A stretch of DNA of 64,000 nucleotides from Micrasema longulum (Eukaryota; Arthropoda; Insecta; Trichoptera; Brachycentridae): positions 124,001-188,000 of the forward strand of contig JAGVSM010003677.1 of NCBI GenBank assembly GCA_022494885.1. The letters run 5' to 3'. The translations under genes were made by a program, and so were the position numbers. This document shows, piece after piece, positions 9,451 to 21,170 of this stretch. The notes below the pieces were generated by a model. It was not told the DNA's origin. It did not search any database and saw nothing but the letters and a program-made list of their open reading frames with translations. Each line of letters opens with the position of its first letter. Position 1 is the stretch's first letter.

Positions 9451-10203
9451 TTTTACTCTGAGGTTTATCGCTTTTTTCTGTCAGCAATTTCTTCGTTCAA
9501 ACGTCGGAGATATAAAATGCTATTTTGTACAATGACTCGCGTTGTATTCAAATTAAGACGACCTTATTCTTTTATTTTGCGGCATTTTTATACCGCTTAA
9601 AAATCATTTAAACTTCGCCACATGAGATAAAATATAAACGCGTATTGTTGAGTGAGTTTTATAAGTATACAAAACGATTTAAAGAAATAATGTCGGTGTT
9701 TTGCATGCAAAATCTCACCACGATCGCTTCGGTTACTTCTGAGAACAATTGTGTAGTTGTCTTTGGATATTTTCGTCTGGTATTTGGCAAGGAATGAGTG
9801 TGAAGTGTGAGTGACCCCGATCAGCTGTTTTTTGACAAGCTACTGTCACTGCTGACGTCACGACAATGACGATGTGAAATCAATTACCTACGAGTAACCC
9901 GTCATCCGTTCCGTTCGTGGAAAAGTTTGTGTAACTGTACGCTACCAGCTACCAACAGGTGCTCGGCGTTGGGATTAGTGAAATTAGTTACATACCCGTT
10001 CCTAATAGTTGACACATGATAAAGTTCATATTATTTGAACGCTTCTTTATAAAAAATACCTATGAATTATGGAGCTTTATTAACAATTATCTCCAAAAAA
10101 CATCAGTAAAATGACTGCGTTAAATTCAGTATATTTATTAATGGACACAGTCCAATTCATACATTTACACGAAATACTATATGGGTAATAGAAAAAATAC
10201 TTT
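9451..10203. other. Non-coding
   Basis: No gene or repeat recognised. It contains a CRE-type octamer TGACGTCA at 9853-9860 and E-box CAGCTG near 9825 in a moderately GC-richer patch. Confidence 0.4.
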
Positions 10204-11172
10204 TTTATTTATTTTAATTTCATTGATAAACCCTTACGGGTTACATACATTTAACAAATATTTTTACTTTTGAAATTCACGTTCTCCTATTGATGTTAAT
10301 ATTTTTAACACCTTTTTTAAAGGTTGTCTGAGTCTTTTGCTTAGTTTTGTCTGGTAGTTTATTGTATTATTTCAGTCCATGGTTTATTAGTCTCGATTGT
10401 CCTTTTCTCGTTTTAAAAGGTTGTATGTGATATTTTTCTGGTTCATGTTTACTACAGCTTTTTTCAAGTTTTAATTCTTAGTCTACAATTACATCAGTGG
10501 CTAATTTATGAATAAATTTTAAGGATTCTAGTTTAAAGAGTTCAGTTACATTTAATTGTTTAGTTTGTTTAAAAAGTTCTATAGTTGCTGTTAGATAGGG
10601 TAGGTCAAATACCAACTTTATTATTTTATTTTGCTGTCTTTGTAGTCTGTTTATGTCATTTTAGTTTCCTGTTCCCCATATTACTTGCATATTACATATT
10701 TTAGTTTTTACATAGGCTTCGTACATTAGAATTTTTTTAGTTTTGGAACAAAGTTTTTGATTTAAAAAAAAAAGACTCGATAATGTTGCCACTCTTCTAA
10801 TTAAATTGTGTATATGAATTGTCCATGTCAATAAATTGTCTGTCTATTGTTAGTCCTAAGTATTTAATATGTTCAATTTCAGTAAGTCGTTCATTATTTA
10901 TGTAAGCATCTACTTTATGACATTTTTTACTAGATTCAAAATGGATAATATTGCATTTTTTTTCATTAAGTGTAAGTAAGTTTGTGTTTGTCCATTTAGT
11001 CAACATAGTTAGGTCTTTGTTTATGTCATTGTTGGTCAATACGTCTGTTTGATTTTTATAGAATAGTCCAATGTCGTCGGCATACATAATAGTTTTTCCT
11101 TTAAAATTGTACAGTGATAAGTCATTAATATATCAAATATATAATAGTGGACCCAAAATAGATCCTATACTT
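10204..11172 (-). mobile_element. LINE-delta (Jockey/CR1-like) 3' part, broken
   Basis: On the - strand the fragment opens with GSILGPLLYI-stop-YINDLSL and then IMYADDIGLFYKNQTDVL, the catalytic YADD region. LTMLTKWTNTNLLTLNEKKC and IKYLGLTIDRQF follow. Past a stop at 10797 comes degraded C-terminal coding sequence and a 3' tail (GTAACCCGTAAGGGTTTAT, then AT-rich). One in-frame stop precedes YADD. Truncated at its 5' end at 11172. Confidence 0.8.
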
Positions 11173-11400
11173 TAACTAAAAGCAAAAAGCAAACATGAAT
11201 ACAATACAAATAATGGTAAAAAAACATAAACAGAAAGGAATAATAATATAGATACAAACAAAAGACAACAAAAATATAAGTACAAGAATAACATCAAAAT
11301 ATCAATTGTAATTATAAACACATATCCAAACCAACATAAATTGAAATAGGCACTAACAGAAAAACCCACCAAAACCTGATAGTGCCTATTTAACTGTTGG
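11172..11400. repeat. A-rich segment ending in a perfect 12-bp inverted repeat
   Basis: Purine/A-rich low-complexity DNA. AAATAGGCACTA (11344-11355) and TAGTGCCTATTT (11380-11391) are perfectly complementary across a 24-base loop. This may be one end of a small element. Confidence 0.5.
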
Positions 11401-11481
11401 TGAGAAGACCAGAGTTTGACGTTTGCAAAAAGAATGCCATATTTGAAAAAGTATTTATTTTATGTTTTTGAATTCAACCAT

Positions 11482-11571
11482 AAACAAGTACCTAGGTACC
11501 TACTTAAATTCAATATTAACACTTTTTAGTTTTGGAATTTAATTACAAACAAGTACCTAGGTACCTACTTA
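11482..11571. repeat. Direct repeat containing a palindrome
   Basis: AACAAGTACCTAGGTACCTA occurs twice, about 65 bp apart (11482-11506 and 11547-11571). Each copy contains the 12-bp palindrome GTACCTAGGTAC. Confidence 0.7.
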
Positions 11572-11861
11572 TCAATAAAAAGTGTTTTTCCAAGCTAATA
11601 GCAGGCAAGCTAACGTTCGGGCAGGACAACGTCTGTCGGATCCGCTAGTACTACTGTATAGTAGAGAATACCCCAACCCAAACTTGGGAAAATCACATTT
11701 TAATCAAACCCGCAACCTTCCGTGCGTGAGTAAAACCTCTTAGTAATTCCGTGATAGAGGTTGTAATACTTATGTTAACTTTATTTAAAATAAAACAAAC
11801 AATAATAACGTGTCCTCACTGAGGTAACCCGTGCCGAGGACGCTTCACAATCTACTATACA

Positions 11862-12015
11862 ATTATTATTATTATTATTATGGATAACTTTTATAGTGCC
11901 ATTTTCGTAACGAAATACCTCAAGGGCGCTTTACATAGTGATTCTTTTAAATTTGTTATTTAATTAAAATAATTTATTTTGTTGTCACATGCTACGGATT
12001 TATTCAATATTTTGA
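11862..12015 (-). mobile_element. LINE-beta 3' end
   Basis: The reverse of the tail (TTATTATTATTATTATGGATAA, then ATAGTGCCATTTTCGTAAC and AAGGGCGCTTTACATAGTG). It extends into CACATGCTACGGATTTATTC, which in longer copies lies just past the RT stop codon. Confidence 0.75.
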
Positions 12016-12109
12016 ATACTGTTATAGATTGTCGATGCTTGGTTAGTGAAATAAATTTTATAATTCCTTTTAAGACCACCAGGCTTATATTATGTTCTTT
12101 CCATACTAA

Positions 12110-12215
12110 ATCCATTTTGGGTAGGTAGGAAGAAATTGCCTTAAGGCAATATGCCCGCCCTTATATGTATATATATTGTATATGTATATAAAGTGTCAAA
12201 TAAATAAATAAAAAA
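12110..12215 (+). mobile_element. LINE-epsilon 3' tail
   Basis: GGAAGAAATTGCCTTAAGGC AATATGCCCGCC can form a short hairpin and is followed by TATATGTATATA and AAATAAATAAATAAA. The same hairpin tail stands at 43575-43650 (-) and 63700-63785 (+), there after RT coding sequence. Confidence 0.65.
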
Positions 12216-12589
12216 ATCATTCCAAACAAATTATGCTCAGTTCTCTCCGTTAGTTCGATTTCACCTAAGTACCAATAAATTTAACCATCTTTTTGATATA
12301 TTTAATACTTCGCCTGCTTTAATTTAATCAAAAATAATGTAATAAGTTACCAGTTAAATTAATGTTTACATTAGTCACTCCCTTGCTACTAAATTATAAT
12401 AGTGATGAAATAACTTTTCTATATTTGTTTAAATAAATATGTGTATATGCTTTTAATTTCCTTTTTTTTTTACTCTTTCAGATATATTAAATTACACATT
12501 GTAACAAGTAATTTACGAACTTTTGAATTACTTCTACTGTAATTTCTTAAACATGTTTTTATCAACTTAATTTTTGAACCTCTGTACTC

Positions 12590-12720
12590 GTATAACTGCT
12601 ACCTATTTTGTTTATTAAGTTTATTATATATTATGTTTTGTATTAGAAAAATTTATTGTAAAAGCCCTATGGGCGTTTAATGTAAAACAAATAAATTTTT
12701 TTTATTTTTTTTTTACATAT
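12590..12720 (+). mobile_element. LINE 3' tail (AAGCCCTATGGGCGTTTAAT type)
   Basis: A region ending TTGTAAAAGCCCTATGGGCG TTTAATGTAAAACAAATAAA with an A/T-rich tail. It resembles 37690-37745 (ATGCCCCTTAGGCGTATTG), so I read it as a LINE terminus. No coding remnant. Confidence 0.45.
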
Positions 12721-12840
12721 GAGAATACAGATAGTAAATTTTATAGACAAAAAAAATTACACAATGTCAAAACAATAGTACCCTTGTTCTGAAACACCTA
12801 CGTATCTTTGATTTTTCTATTTTTATATATGTGTAATCGG

Positions 12841-13033
12841 GGTCTGCGTTCAAGGCGCACGGAAAGAATGCGGTAATGTGTTTAAACGCTGACTGATTGA
12901 GTTTTGATGAAAATTGGCGAACTCAGGAATATAACATATTCGTGAATATCGGCCAGCTAATTCTTATCAAAACTCAACCGGACAGCGTCACAACACACTT
13001 CTGCATACCTTCCGTGCGCCTTGAACGTAGACC
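12841..13033. mobile_element. MITE-2, foldback element
   Basis: Arms 12841-12915 and 12959-13033 are 75 bases each and complementary at about four of five positions. The outer parts are best: GGTCTGCGTTCAAGGCGCAC against GTGCGCCTTGAACGTAGACC. The spacer is about 43 bp. Non-coding. Confidence 0.8.
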
Positions 13034-13036
13034 ACT

Positions 13037-13345
13037 AATATTATTTTGAGCAACTTATACATCGCTATTTTGTAATATAACACCTCAAGGGCGCTTTAAA
13101 AAGTGATACTACAAATTCAATATTGATTTTAATTTAAGCAAAACTTTTTAGTAAAACAATTTATTTTGTCTTCACATGCTACGGATTTATTCGAATGATT
13201 TAGAAAACAGGTGGGTTTTAAGTTATTTCCGAAACATCACTTCACTCCCGCAGTTTAGCACGTATGCTGGGAGAGCATTCCACGCCGACCGCTAATGAGC
13301 GTTCACCGAACTTAGTGCGCTGATTGCGTATACATATAACTTTTC
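13037..13345 (-). mobile_element. LINE-beta C-terminal fragment and tail
   Basis: The tail is at the left (CTTATACATCGCTATTTTG, AAGGGCGCTTTAAAAAGTG). Degraded RT coding sequence follows, collinear with the better copies at 30085 and 33245. On the - strand it corresponds to their KFGERAF...WNA.PAE segment. It abuts MITE-2. Confidence 0.75.
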
Positions 13346-15508
13346 CTTATATTAATTATGTATAAATATTTTACCCCAAAATAATTTACGTCATAAAAAG
13401 TAATAACCAGCACGATCATTCTGGTCAAAGGCACCCAAAGCCCATAATTGCTCCATGTATGCACTATTTGTTTTTTCAATATTTTTTATTATTTCTATGA
13501 GTGGGGGGAATAATCACATTAGTCAAAATGCCGTGCTTTTTATGAGACAGTTTTTTGTGTCTTTTGCGGGAATCAAATCTAACATTGAAAGAATGTAATT
13601 TTGTCTCCATACTTATGGGAATTGAATTATTGCTAATAATCGGGAATATATAGTTAGGTGATTACTCTTCAATGTAAGGTCGTTTAAGGCAGTGGTCCAC
13701 GGCCCGGGGGCCGGGGACAAATGGTACTGGACCGCGCAAGGGCCTGCTTAAAAATCAAAATTACTTTTGAAAAATCGAACATACCGATAAAATTTATCAT
13801 AGTGCTGTAATGACTGAAAATTAATATTCTTAGGTTATTCCCTGCACTAGGAAAACAAAACAAAGTGTTTTTCCAAAATCATTTTATTCATTTGTAAGGA
13901 TAAATATTTATTTACTTTTTAACTTATCAAAACTGGTTTTGGTAGAGGTAGGTCCAATCAAATACTTTTTTTTTCTATGGTCTTATCCGATCACACACGC
14001 ACTACTAGGCGGGGTTTTCTGCAGTGACAGCAACCAAAACCAAACAAAAAAATAAACTGGGCATAAGCAAGACACTTCAGGTGTCACAATCTTCTATTAC
14101 CCCCAGATGGAACCATCTCAATGAAGTTTCAATGAAGTAAGCTCAGGGTTCTCATTAATTTAGCGTTAAAATATACAATTTGGTTTTATTATTTTTTAAG
14201 GGGTAACTATATTTTATATTGAAGGCATGTTTAAACACGATTCAATTAAACACATTCAATAAAAACACATAAAACTTCAACATCAAAACTTTTAAAGAAA
14301 ATAGATAAATAACTTTAAAGTTAATATATCTGCAAGATATCAGAATAACATTAAAACCCCGATATTCAACCCTAAGCATTCTCAAAATTCTTTTCTCTAT
14401 CTTGGAAAAAAATACTTTTAACCTTCCGTTGAACCTTAAAAATATTGAAAATACCCATGAATCCAAAAGAAAATTTAAAAAATATTATTATTATATATTT
14501 TTTCTTCATTTTTCCCACAAACCTTGTTTTTTCTCTACTTTTATTTGTCACTATAGCTTATGTACCACAGTTGTAAATTTTATTAAAAATTGTATTTTTT
14601 TTAAAATCAATGTGCCTCTCAGTGGGCCGCGGTAAAATTATGAAACGTGTTAAAGGCATAAAGTTAGAAAGGGTTCTTCTTCGAGAAAACTTTTCTTGTA
14701 GCCGATAACATTTTTTTTGTGTAATAAAGTACATTGATAATTTTATCGTTAATAACGTTATTAAACTTACGTGTTATGAAACATGTGTGAACATAGTTGC
14801 AGACTACAAGATGAGCAATTTTTTTTTTAAAGTTGACTTATGTGATTTTTCCTTTCGCCCATAGATTTATCGATGGGTAGCTTTTATGTTCATGTCATTT
14901 TTGTGATTTCTGATCGGTAGTGTTGACAATAATATTGTACTGAGATTTGTAGAGCGTTTTTATACTGTGATGAATAATTTAAAGCATCTTGATTTTTTTT
15001 AAATACGTGAGTCGTCTAGTAAAAACCCTGATCGTGGAATGTTGCTGTAAATCTTTATTACCCTAGGATTAGATGCCCTGGAGGTGTGTTGTACGTTTTA
15101 TATCTGTAGTTGATTTATTCAAGAGCCGTGGGAAATCAGGAATTTATCAGCAGTTTGGATGGCTATGTTCTCACGTCTACCAGGAGCGAAGAACGAGCAA
15201 GAGATCGATAAACATTACTCTATATAGCCTCGATAGCACATGACTCTGGATCTAGTAATAGTATCAGGGATGCATGCCTACGGCTTACTGCTTACCCGCA
15301 TCCACAGGGCTTCGTGAAATTGTATTTGCTAATTGGTTTTCGGCGAGTATCCTGCGGTTTATCGTATTTCGATTCATAACATTTTATTGCCATTTCTTCC
15401 AATCAATTTTTTTATTATTTTTTCTAATTTTATTTCAAAGTTAAACATTTTTGTATATTCAGCGTTTATGGTAAACCCTGTCACATCCGAAACCACGATA
15501 ATCTTTAT
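13346..15508. other. Mostly non-coding; possible hAT-like remnant ends
   Basis: CAGTGGTCCACGGCCCGGGG (13690) and CTCAGTGGGCCGCGGTAAA (about 14617) look like pieces of a hAT-type end, whose consensus often begins CAGTGGTCC. They do not form a clean inverted pair and I see no target duplication or transposase. Otherwise AT-rich DNA without genes. Confidence 0.3.
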
Positions 15509-15713
15509 GGGCACGAAGACATATTGGCAGTTGGTTAGTCGGCCAACTGTGAAACTGGCTTCGCGGGTTCGATTCCCGCCAGTTGCAAGAAAAAAATCCA
15601 AGATTTTTTTTTTCCCAATTGGTAGGTATGGGTGTTGTAGTGTATTTATCATTACCTCCTTCCAAATCCCCTCTATCCCACTTGCTGACAAGCCTCAAAA
15701 TAGAGGCTTTTTG
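15509..15713 (+). mobile_element. SINE-C (tRNA-derived)
   Basis: Head TTGGCAGTTGGTTAGTCGGC, CAACTGTGAAACTGGC, B-box GGGTTCGATTCCCGCC, then TTGCAAGAAAAAAATCCAAG. 3' end TTGCTGACAAGCCTCAAAAT AGAGGC. The second copy at 41468-41675 is in reverse orientation. Head and B-box spacing are tRNA-like, but the fold is not complete, so this is not a functional tRNA gene. Confidence 0.85.
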
Positions 15714-15733
15714 GGTTATTCCTTTATTAATTT

Positions 15734-15925
15734 GGCGGCCTCCGTGGTGAAGGGGTCAAGACGCTTGACTCACACACGAAAGGTTCCGGGTTCGATTCCC
15801 GGTGAGAACACAAAAATTAAAATGTGATTTTTCTCAAGCCTGGGTGTTCTGTGATGTAATTCACCACTGTTATTTGGCCTCCTGGCCTGTTGTGGTGCAA
15901 AAATAAAATTTATTTTATTTATTTA
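15734..15925 (+). mobile_element. SINE-B (tRNA-derived)
   Basis: GGCCTCCGTGGTGAAGGGGT CAAGACGC, B-box GGGTTCGATTCCCGG, then AAAATGTGATTTTTCTC and TTTGGCCTCCTGGCCTGT with an A/T-rich tail. The partner is at 32222. It lies about 20 bp after SINE-C. Confidence 0.85.
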
Positions 15926-16059
15926 ATGCAATATAAAATACAAATACATAATTAACAAAAATGTTTATACAATAGGTAGGTACATTCAATATATATATAA
16001 TTTTTTTTATGGATACAGCCACTCCACTGACCCACAGACACGTTCCGGAGTGCCAGTGT

Positions 16060-16745
16060 ATTATTTATTTATACATATTTGTACATAATTTCACATCAAT
16101 TGTGTAATTTGTTTCTTTCTTTGGGAGCAGAAGTATTGTCTTTTGTCTTTGCCTAGTGTCGTAAATTTGTTGTCCGTCATTATGTCTGTCAGAATTTTGA
16201 TGGAAATGTCTTAAAATTGTCTTTATGTATATTTGTCTTATGTCAGTACTGGAAATTCTGTAAAAAGCCTGTCTGTCGAGCATTGGTAAGGCTTTTTGTT
16301 AGCTACTCTTAGTAAGGCTTTTTGGGCTTTTATCAATGGCTCTAATGTAGTTTTATTTGTTCCTCCCCATCCTATTTTTCCGTAACTAATAGTTGATTTC
16401 GCTAGAGCATAGTATACATTAATTAAAGTTGCTTTGTTTAGGATGTTTCTAATTTTTTGAATTAATATATCATTTTCCTTACTTTGGTTGCTGTCTTATC
16501 TATGTGTATGTTCCACCTTAAGTAACTATCAATGTGCATACCTAGATATTTTATATGATCGACCTTTTCTATAGTTTTGCAGTCACAGTCGCCGTCTCTT
16601 GCATTTGTACATTCATGAATTTTAAGGGTTCTTTCTATTGGCTGATTCCGTTTGTCTATACTAAAAGTCAGATATTTTGTTTTGTGCGCGTTAAGTGTAA
16701 GTAAGTTATAATCTAGCCATGTTTTCGTCTTTTCCAAGCCTTTCT
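16060..16745 (-). mobile_element. LINE-delta 3' part, broken
   Basis: The - strand frame 16737-16462 encodes LDYNLLTLNAHKTKYLTFSI and DHIKYLGMHIDSYLRWNIHI, the region just C-terminal of the RT palm (the K.KYL and YLG..D motifs). Frames shift after RKMIY and only scattered residues continue toward 16060. The YADD box is missing, so the copy is 5'-truncated. Confidence 0.75.
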
Positions 16746-17194
16746 CACTTTTATAAATAAATATTTAAAAAAAAACAATATAAAAAAAACTGAAAAAATT
16801 TAGAAGTGTTTCAAAACTAAAAATACGTATAAAAAAACGATTGGTTGGTTACTCTGCAGGGGAGAAAACAGGCATGCGGAGGAGGTAGCTAGCTCTGCGT
16901 TCTACACAATTGGGAAATATCACATACTACGAATACCGATAAATCGGCAAATAAAATGGATTTAGAAAAATTAGTTGTATTTCAAAATCATTTCCGTAAG
17001 CAAATTGCGAGAGAGGAACGGGTTTTATCGTATTAGCGTAATATTGATGCAAGATTCTATTAATTTTCACATAAGCGATATGAATGCAGTAAAAGTACCG
17101 AGTACTACTGACTAACCGAATTATGAACCATTAAACTTCCTAAAAAGCAATCGGTGTAATTTCGATTCGTTACCTTCGACCCTTAGACATTCAA

Positions 17195-17701
17195 ATGTAT
17201 CGGGGAGGTATTTTGTATATGCAGATGATACTCTATTGATATAAAGTGGTTATAATGAAACCCAACTGCAAAATCTGAATAAATTTATGTACTGGTTAGA
17301 TAGTAACTCATTGACAATAAATACAAATAAGACTAAATACTTGATAGTAAAACAAAAAAACAAACGCCCCATAAAATTTAACCTAATAATTAAAGATACG
17401 CAAATTAAACAAACAGCAAATGTAAAGTACTTGGGTTTGGAAGTGGATGACAAATTCGCGTGGACAAAACATATCAAAGCAGTTATAAAAAAACTGGCTC
17501 CAATTATTGGAATAATGAGAAGAACAGAAGTCTTTGATAAAAGTACAAAATTAATGATACACAATGCTTTCATACTTCCACACTTTGCGTATGGATTAAT
17601 AATTTGGTCGCAATGTAGTAAACAAATGCAAGTATCAATTACAAGAACAATTAATAAAGCACTTAAAATAACATTTAATTTTAATAAATATACTAGATGT
17701 C
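17195..17701 (+). mobile_element. LINE-delta reverse-transcriptase fragment
   Basis: GRYFVYADDTLLI-stop-SGYNE shows the catalytic YADD box with one in-frame stop just after. The frame then stays open (17287-17700): MYWLDSNSLTINTNKTKYLI, VKYLGLEVDDKFAWTKHIKA and MIHNAFILPHFAYGLIIW. It ends abruptly at about 17700 where unrelated sequence starts. The 174-codon open frame on the opposite strand is antisense to it. Confidence 0.8.
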
Positions 17702-17914
17702 GTCGAGCTGGTCTGACGTGAACTGAACTGACTGACTGACGCTGGCTGCGTCCTGTGGTCTCTTCATAGACCATATTCCTTTGTAGCTCATTTCTTCATA
17801 GTAGGGATGATGTGAATGTACTGCAGGGTGACGCCCTCCGATTTCATAGTCAGAGTTGCATTTTACGAATGTATAGGATTCGATTGAAAATGATGACATT
17901 GCATCGTCGGTCAT
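17693..17914 (-). CDS. Unrecognised 73-codon open frame
   Basis: Starts at an ATG and reads MTDDAMSSFSIESYTFVKCN... then HPYYEEMSYKGIWSMKRPQD. Composition is protein-like (few low-complexity runs, aromatic and charged residues mixed) and the DNA is GC-richer than its surroundings. I do not recognise a family. It abuts the broken end of a LINE-delta copy, so it may be an unrelated transposon or gene remnant. Stops lie directly upstream and no splice acceptor supports an exon. Confidence 0.25.
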   Translation of the reverse strand: MTDDAMSSFSIESYTFVKCNSDYEIGGRHPAVHSHHPYYEEMSYKGIWSMKRPQDAASVSQSVQFTSDQLDDI

Positions 17915-18019
17915 TAGTCTCTTTTAGGCGAACTAATCTAACACGTGTGTGTCATCGACTATGGACTATGGTCCCTACATCCCTACTGATAATATTCACC
18001 GCACGCGCCTGATATATAT

Positions 18020-18552
18020 ATTTATAATGTTTTCTTTTTAGCTGAAGGTGTTAATAATTTTATTTACTTAAAAAAAGTAAGTTATCTTCCCTAAATTTAT
18101 TAATAATTATACATATTTGGAAAAAGTCTCAACATTATACGACATGTACAATGTATACATATTTCCCTTTTATAAATAATTATACCGAGAATTTTGTTCC
18201 AAATTTGGGTATTTTCAGTGTAAGATATGTGTATTTATCTTATTTTAAAGGTTATTTAATGTTTATGTGTGTTTTTTACTCATATTTTTTATCGAAGACC
18301 CGATTTCGTCGAATCCGTTTCTACCCGCGATTTTCCGTACATCATCCTGTAATTTAGAGCCTCTTTTAGTTTTATTACTCCTACAAAACCTTAATTCCTT
18401 AATGCCTCTCAGTTTTTTTATCATAACAACAAGGATTTTAAAGTACAGTGGGTGCCTACACCTACACTCCCCAACATTAAAATATTTTAGTTAAAAAACT
18501 ACCCTAAAAACAACGTACTATATAATATATGTATATATTTAAAAAATATTTG
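18020..18552. other. Non-coding
   Basis: AT-rich. Nothing recognised beyond short open frames. Confidence 0.4.
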
Positions 18553-18712
18553 TTTATAATATGGTTTTGCACTGCAATGTTTCACCGTCCCTGCACTGGT
18601 ACATGAAGCTTAAGACTGAACACCTTACCTTCCTGTAACAAATAATCTCGATACGCTGCATTTGCTTTTCCAATGCAATGCCATATGCACCATTAGGTTC
18701 GAATAGGGTCGA
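18553..18712 (+). mobile_element. SINE-A 3' part
   Basis: ATGGTTTTGCACTGCAATGT, CTGCACTGGTACATGAAGCT, TACCTTCCTGTAACAAATAA, CCATTAGGTTCGAATAGGG and GATGATG. The tRNA-like head is missing. Confidence 0.75.
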
Positions 18713-19639
18713 TGATGTATTATTATAATTTAAGACTGGACTGCTTGTCTTTTAGAGACATTTTTTTACAGATAATGACATAAATAGATTCCAATTTTAC
18801 CTAAATGTATGATTAACAAATTACAACAGGAATTAGTTGGAGACTACTTTCAAGAAAGGAATTTGGAAATCTAGGCATTTATGTTTAACTTAATTATGTA
18901 ATATTTCCTTCTCAAATCTGTATAATATTTCTTTCTCAAAAATGTTCTCAATTTTTGTTGTAATACCTATGTTATAATAATTGATAAACTCCCTATGATG
19001 TAAAATACAGCACAGTCTACAAACATTTAGACATGCTGAAGACTCGCTAAGGACTTGTTGAGAAAGAAATCTGATCCAAGACGATGTGTAAAAACGTTTT
19101 CAGGCGTTGCCTACTATGTGCAATAATTCGGTCGACTACCCACATCAATAAAGATTTCAGCTCCTTAACTAACAAAAATCAGCAATTAAAGCACTCGCTC
19201 TACACACTCGAAAACCGTTTTAAAGACCACGGGTCTTTTTATCGGTTTCGCTCATACTAACCTTTTTTGTTGTCAAAAACTGAGTAGCTTTACAAGTCAC
19301 CAAATATGAATTCCATGATTGTGCAATTAAAACCGCCGATTTTAAAGTAATTAACTACTTCAATTAAGAACTTCAGCCCTACGGGAAATCAGATAAAAAA
19401 AATGTTTTCGTAAGCTCGGTAAAAATTAAACCATTAATTTATGCGTCAAAGTTTTTTGAAAATATACTAAAAAAAAAATCTTAAATATTTTAATAAAAAC
19501 GAACTCAACCAATGATAAGAGAGTTGTGGAATATTTTCGGTTTACTTACCGTCAACGGACCAATCGGCAGAAATGACCGAGAAGAAGCGGAAGAGAATTT
19601 GACGAATCACGCTGAATAATTTCAGAAATAGACTAACTA
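18713..19639. other. Non-coding
   Basis: No exon, RNA gene or repeat recognised. Confidence 0.4.
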
Positions 19640-19860
19640 ACTAACCATCACGCCATTTCCCCGGAGGGGTAGGCAGAGAGGATAGAACGCCACACCACTC
19701 TGTCCTGGCACACTTCCTTTGCTTCCTTCACATTCATACATCTTCTCATGCACGCACGTTGATTATTCCGACTTTTCACATGACCACTTTCAAGAATTTG
19801 TTGTACTTGATCATGCCATGTCTTTCTCGGCCTTCCTCGACTTCTACAACCAGACACATT
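19640..19860 (-). mobile_element. LINE-alpha C-terminus, downstream half of a split copy
   Basis: The frame 19857-19648 reads CRSRGRPRKTWHDQVQQILE, ..NNQRACMRRCMNVKEAKE and ends WRSILSAYPSGEMA-stop. This is the best-preserved LINE-alpha C-terminus here. It joins with 21171-21433 if the intervening LINE is removed: KIYDAN on one side, CRSRGRPRKTW on the other. Confidence 0.85.
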
Positions 19861-21170
19861 TTTTTATTTTTTATATTTTTTTTATTTGATTTAATAGCAT
19901 AATTATACATTTTTACAATTTAAAAAAATTTCACTTGTTATATTTTTACTAAAACTAAAATCCCACCAAGCCACCTTTTGTAGCTTGTTGGTGAAGATTA
20001 TATTTATACTGACTTAATAATATTATTTACATTTACAAAAACAATGAATTACATATAAAAATTAACAGCCGGAAAGATCAGAATATACATGTTTATACAA
20101 ATAATAATATATAAATTTATTTTTTAAATACAAGAAAATACATGAAAAAATAAAATATTTACACCTAAGCTACTATTCATATATATACTCTTGATCGAGT
20201 AGCCACTCTCTTATTTTGCTCTTGTTACAATGTGAGTTGAATTTAAGTTCTTTTGGTAATAAATTAAAAATTCTAGGTACTAAATATTTGAGAGTTCTAT
20301 TTCCATATTTATTGCATACTTTTGGTACCACCAAGCCATCATTAGACGTGAAGCGTGTATTATGGTTATGTTTGAGAGGAAACTTAAATGTATTACTATT
20401 AAATTGTTCCAAAATGATGCAAAGCCACAGTAGTCCTCGAACAGGCAGAGTTTTGATTGTTTTGTACAGGAGATCATTATTACTTCTTTGTTCGTAAATC
20501 TCTGCAGGTACAATTCACTTAACTAAATAATACTGTAGACCCTGGATCATTTTAATATTAGTTTTAGTCGAATGTCCCCACGACTTTATACCATATCTTA
20601 TTATTGATTCTACCAAAGAAAAATAAATAATTTTAAGAGTGATTTTAGGCAAAATAAAAGATAACTTATAAAAAGTACTCACAAGAGTCCGCAATCGATC
20701 ACAAAGTTTAAATATATGACGATCCCATTTAAAATTATGATCAATAAAAATACCCAAATACTTATACTCCTCCACAAATTCTATGAGTTCACAATTACAT
20801 GTGTTAGAGATACCATCATGCAAGCAATCTGTGCAATGAGCAATAATATTAGGCAAAACATATTTTTTGGCATGAGGAGATTTTATGTATAAGCATTTAG
20901 TCTTTTTTGCATTTATAATGAGACCATAGTCATGAGCCCATTTTAACAATTTATTGAAATCACTTTGCAATATCTTTTGTGATTCTAATGGGTTTTTATT
21001 GGAAATAACTAGTGCGGTGTCATCTGCAAAAATAAATCTCCTTACTTCTTTAAAAACGTTGCAAATCACTGACACATAAATTATATACAATTTAGGACCC
21101 AAGATAGACCCTTGTGGCACCCCTGATAGACATTCCCTCGCTAGACTTATTGCATCATAAATCTTTTTAG
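19861..21170 (-). mobile_element. LINE-delta inserted in LINE-alpha
   Basis: The reverse-oriented T-rich tail at 19861 marks the 3' end. On the - strand the frame encodes ECLSGVPQGSILGPKLYIIY, FIFADDTALVISNKN (catalytic FADD), EYKYLGIFIDHNFKWDRHIF and then RYGIKSWG. After a frame change near 20515 the final part reads HNHNTRFTSNDGLVVPKVCN, RTLKYLVPRIFNLLPKELKF, the usual end of a Jockey/CR1-like RT. It is 5'-truncated just before the QGS motif. About 1.3 kb remains, with one clear frame break. Confidence 0.85.

Noticed and set aside
15509..15590. Functional tRNA gene
   Set aside because: A and B boxes are present but the acceptor and other stems do not close, and the same unit with the same 3' body recurs at 41468, so it is a SINE.
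15333..15827. 164-codon + strand open frame
   Set aside because: It runs through SINE-C and SINE-B, including their B boxes, so it is a frame through non-coding repeats.
17250..17774. 174-codon - strand open frame
   Set aside because: Antisense to the LINE-delta RT fragment with YADD on the + strand; hydrophobic composition comes from the reversed A-rich coding strand.
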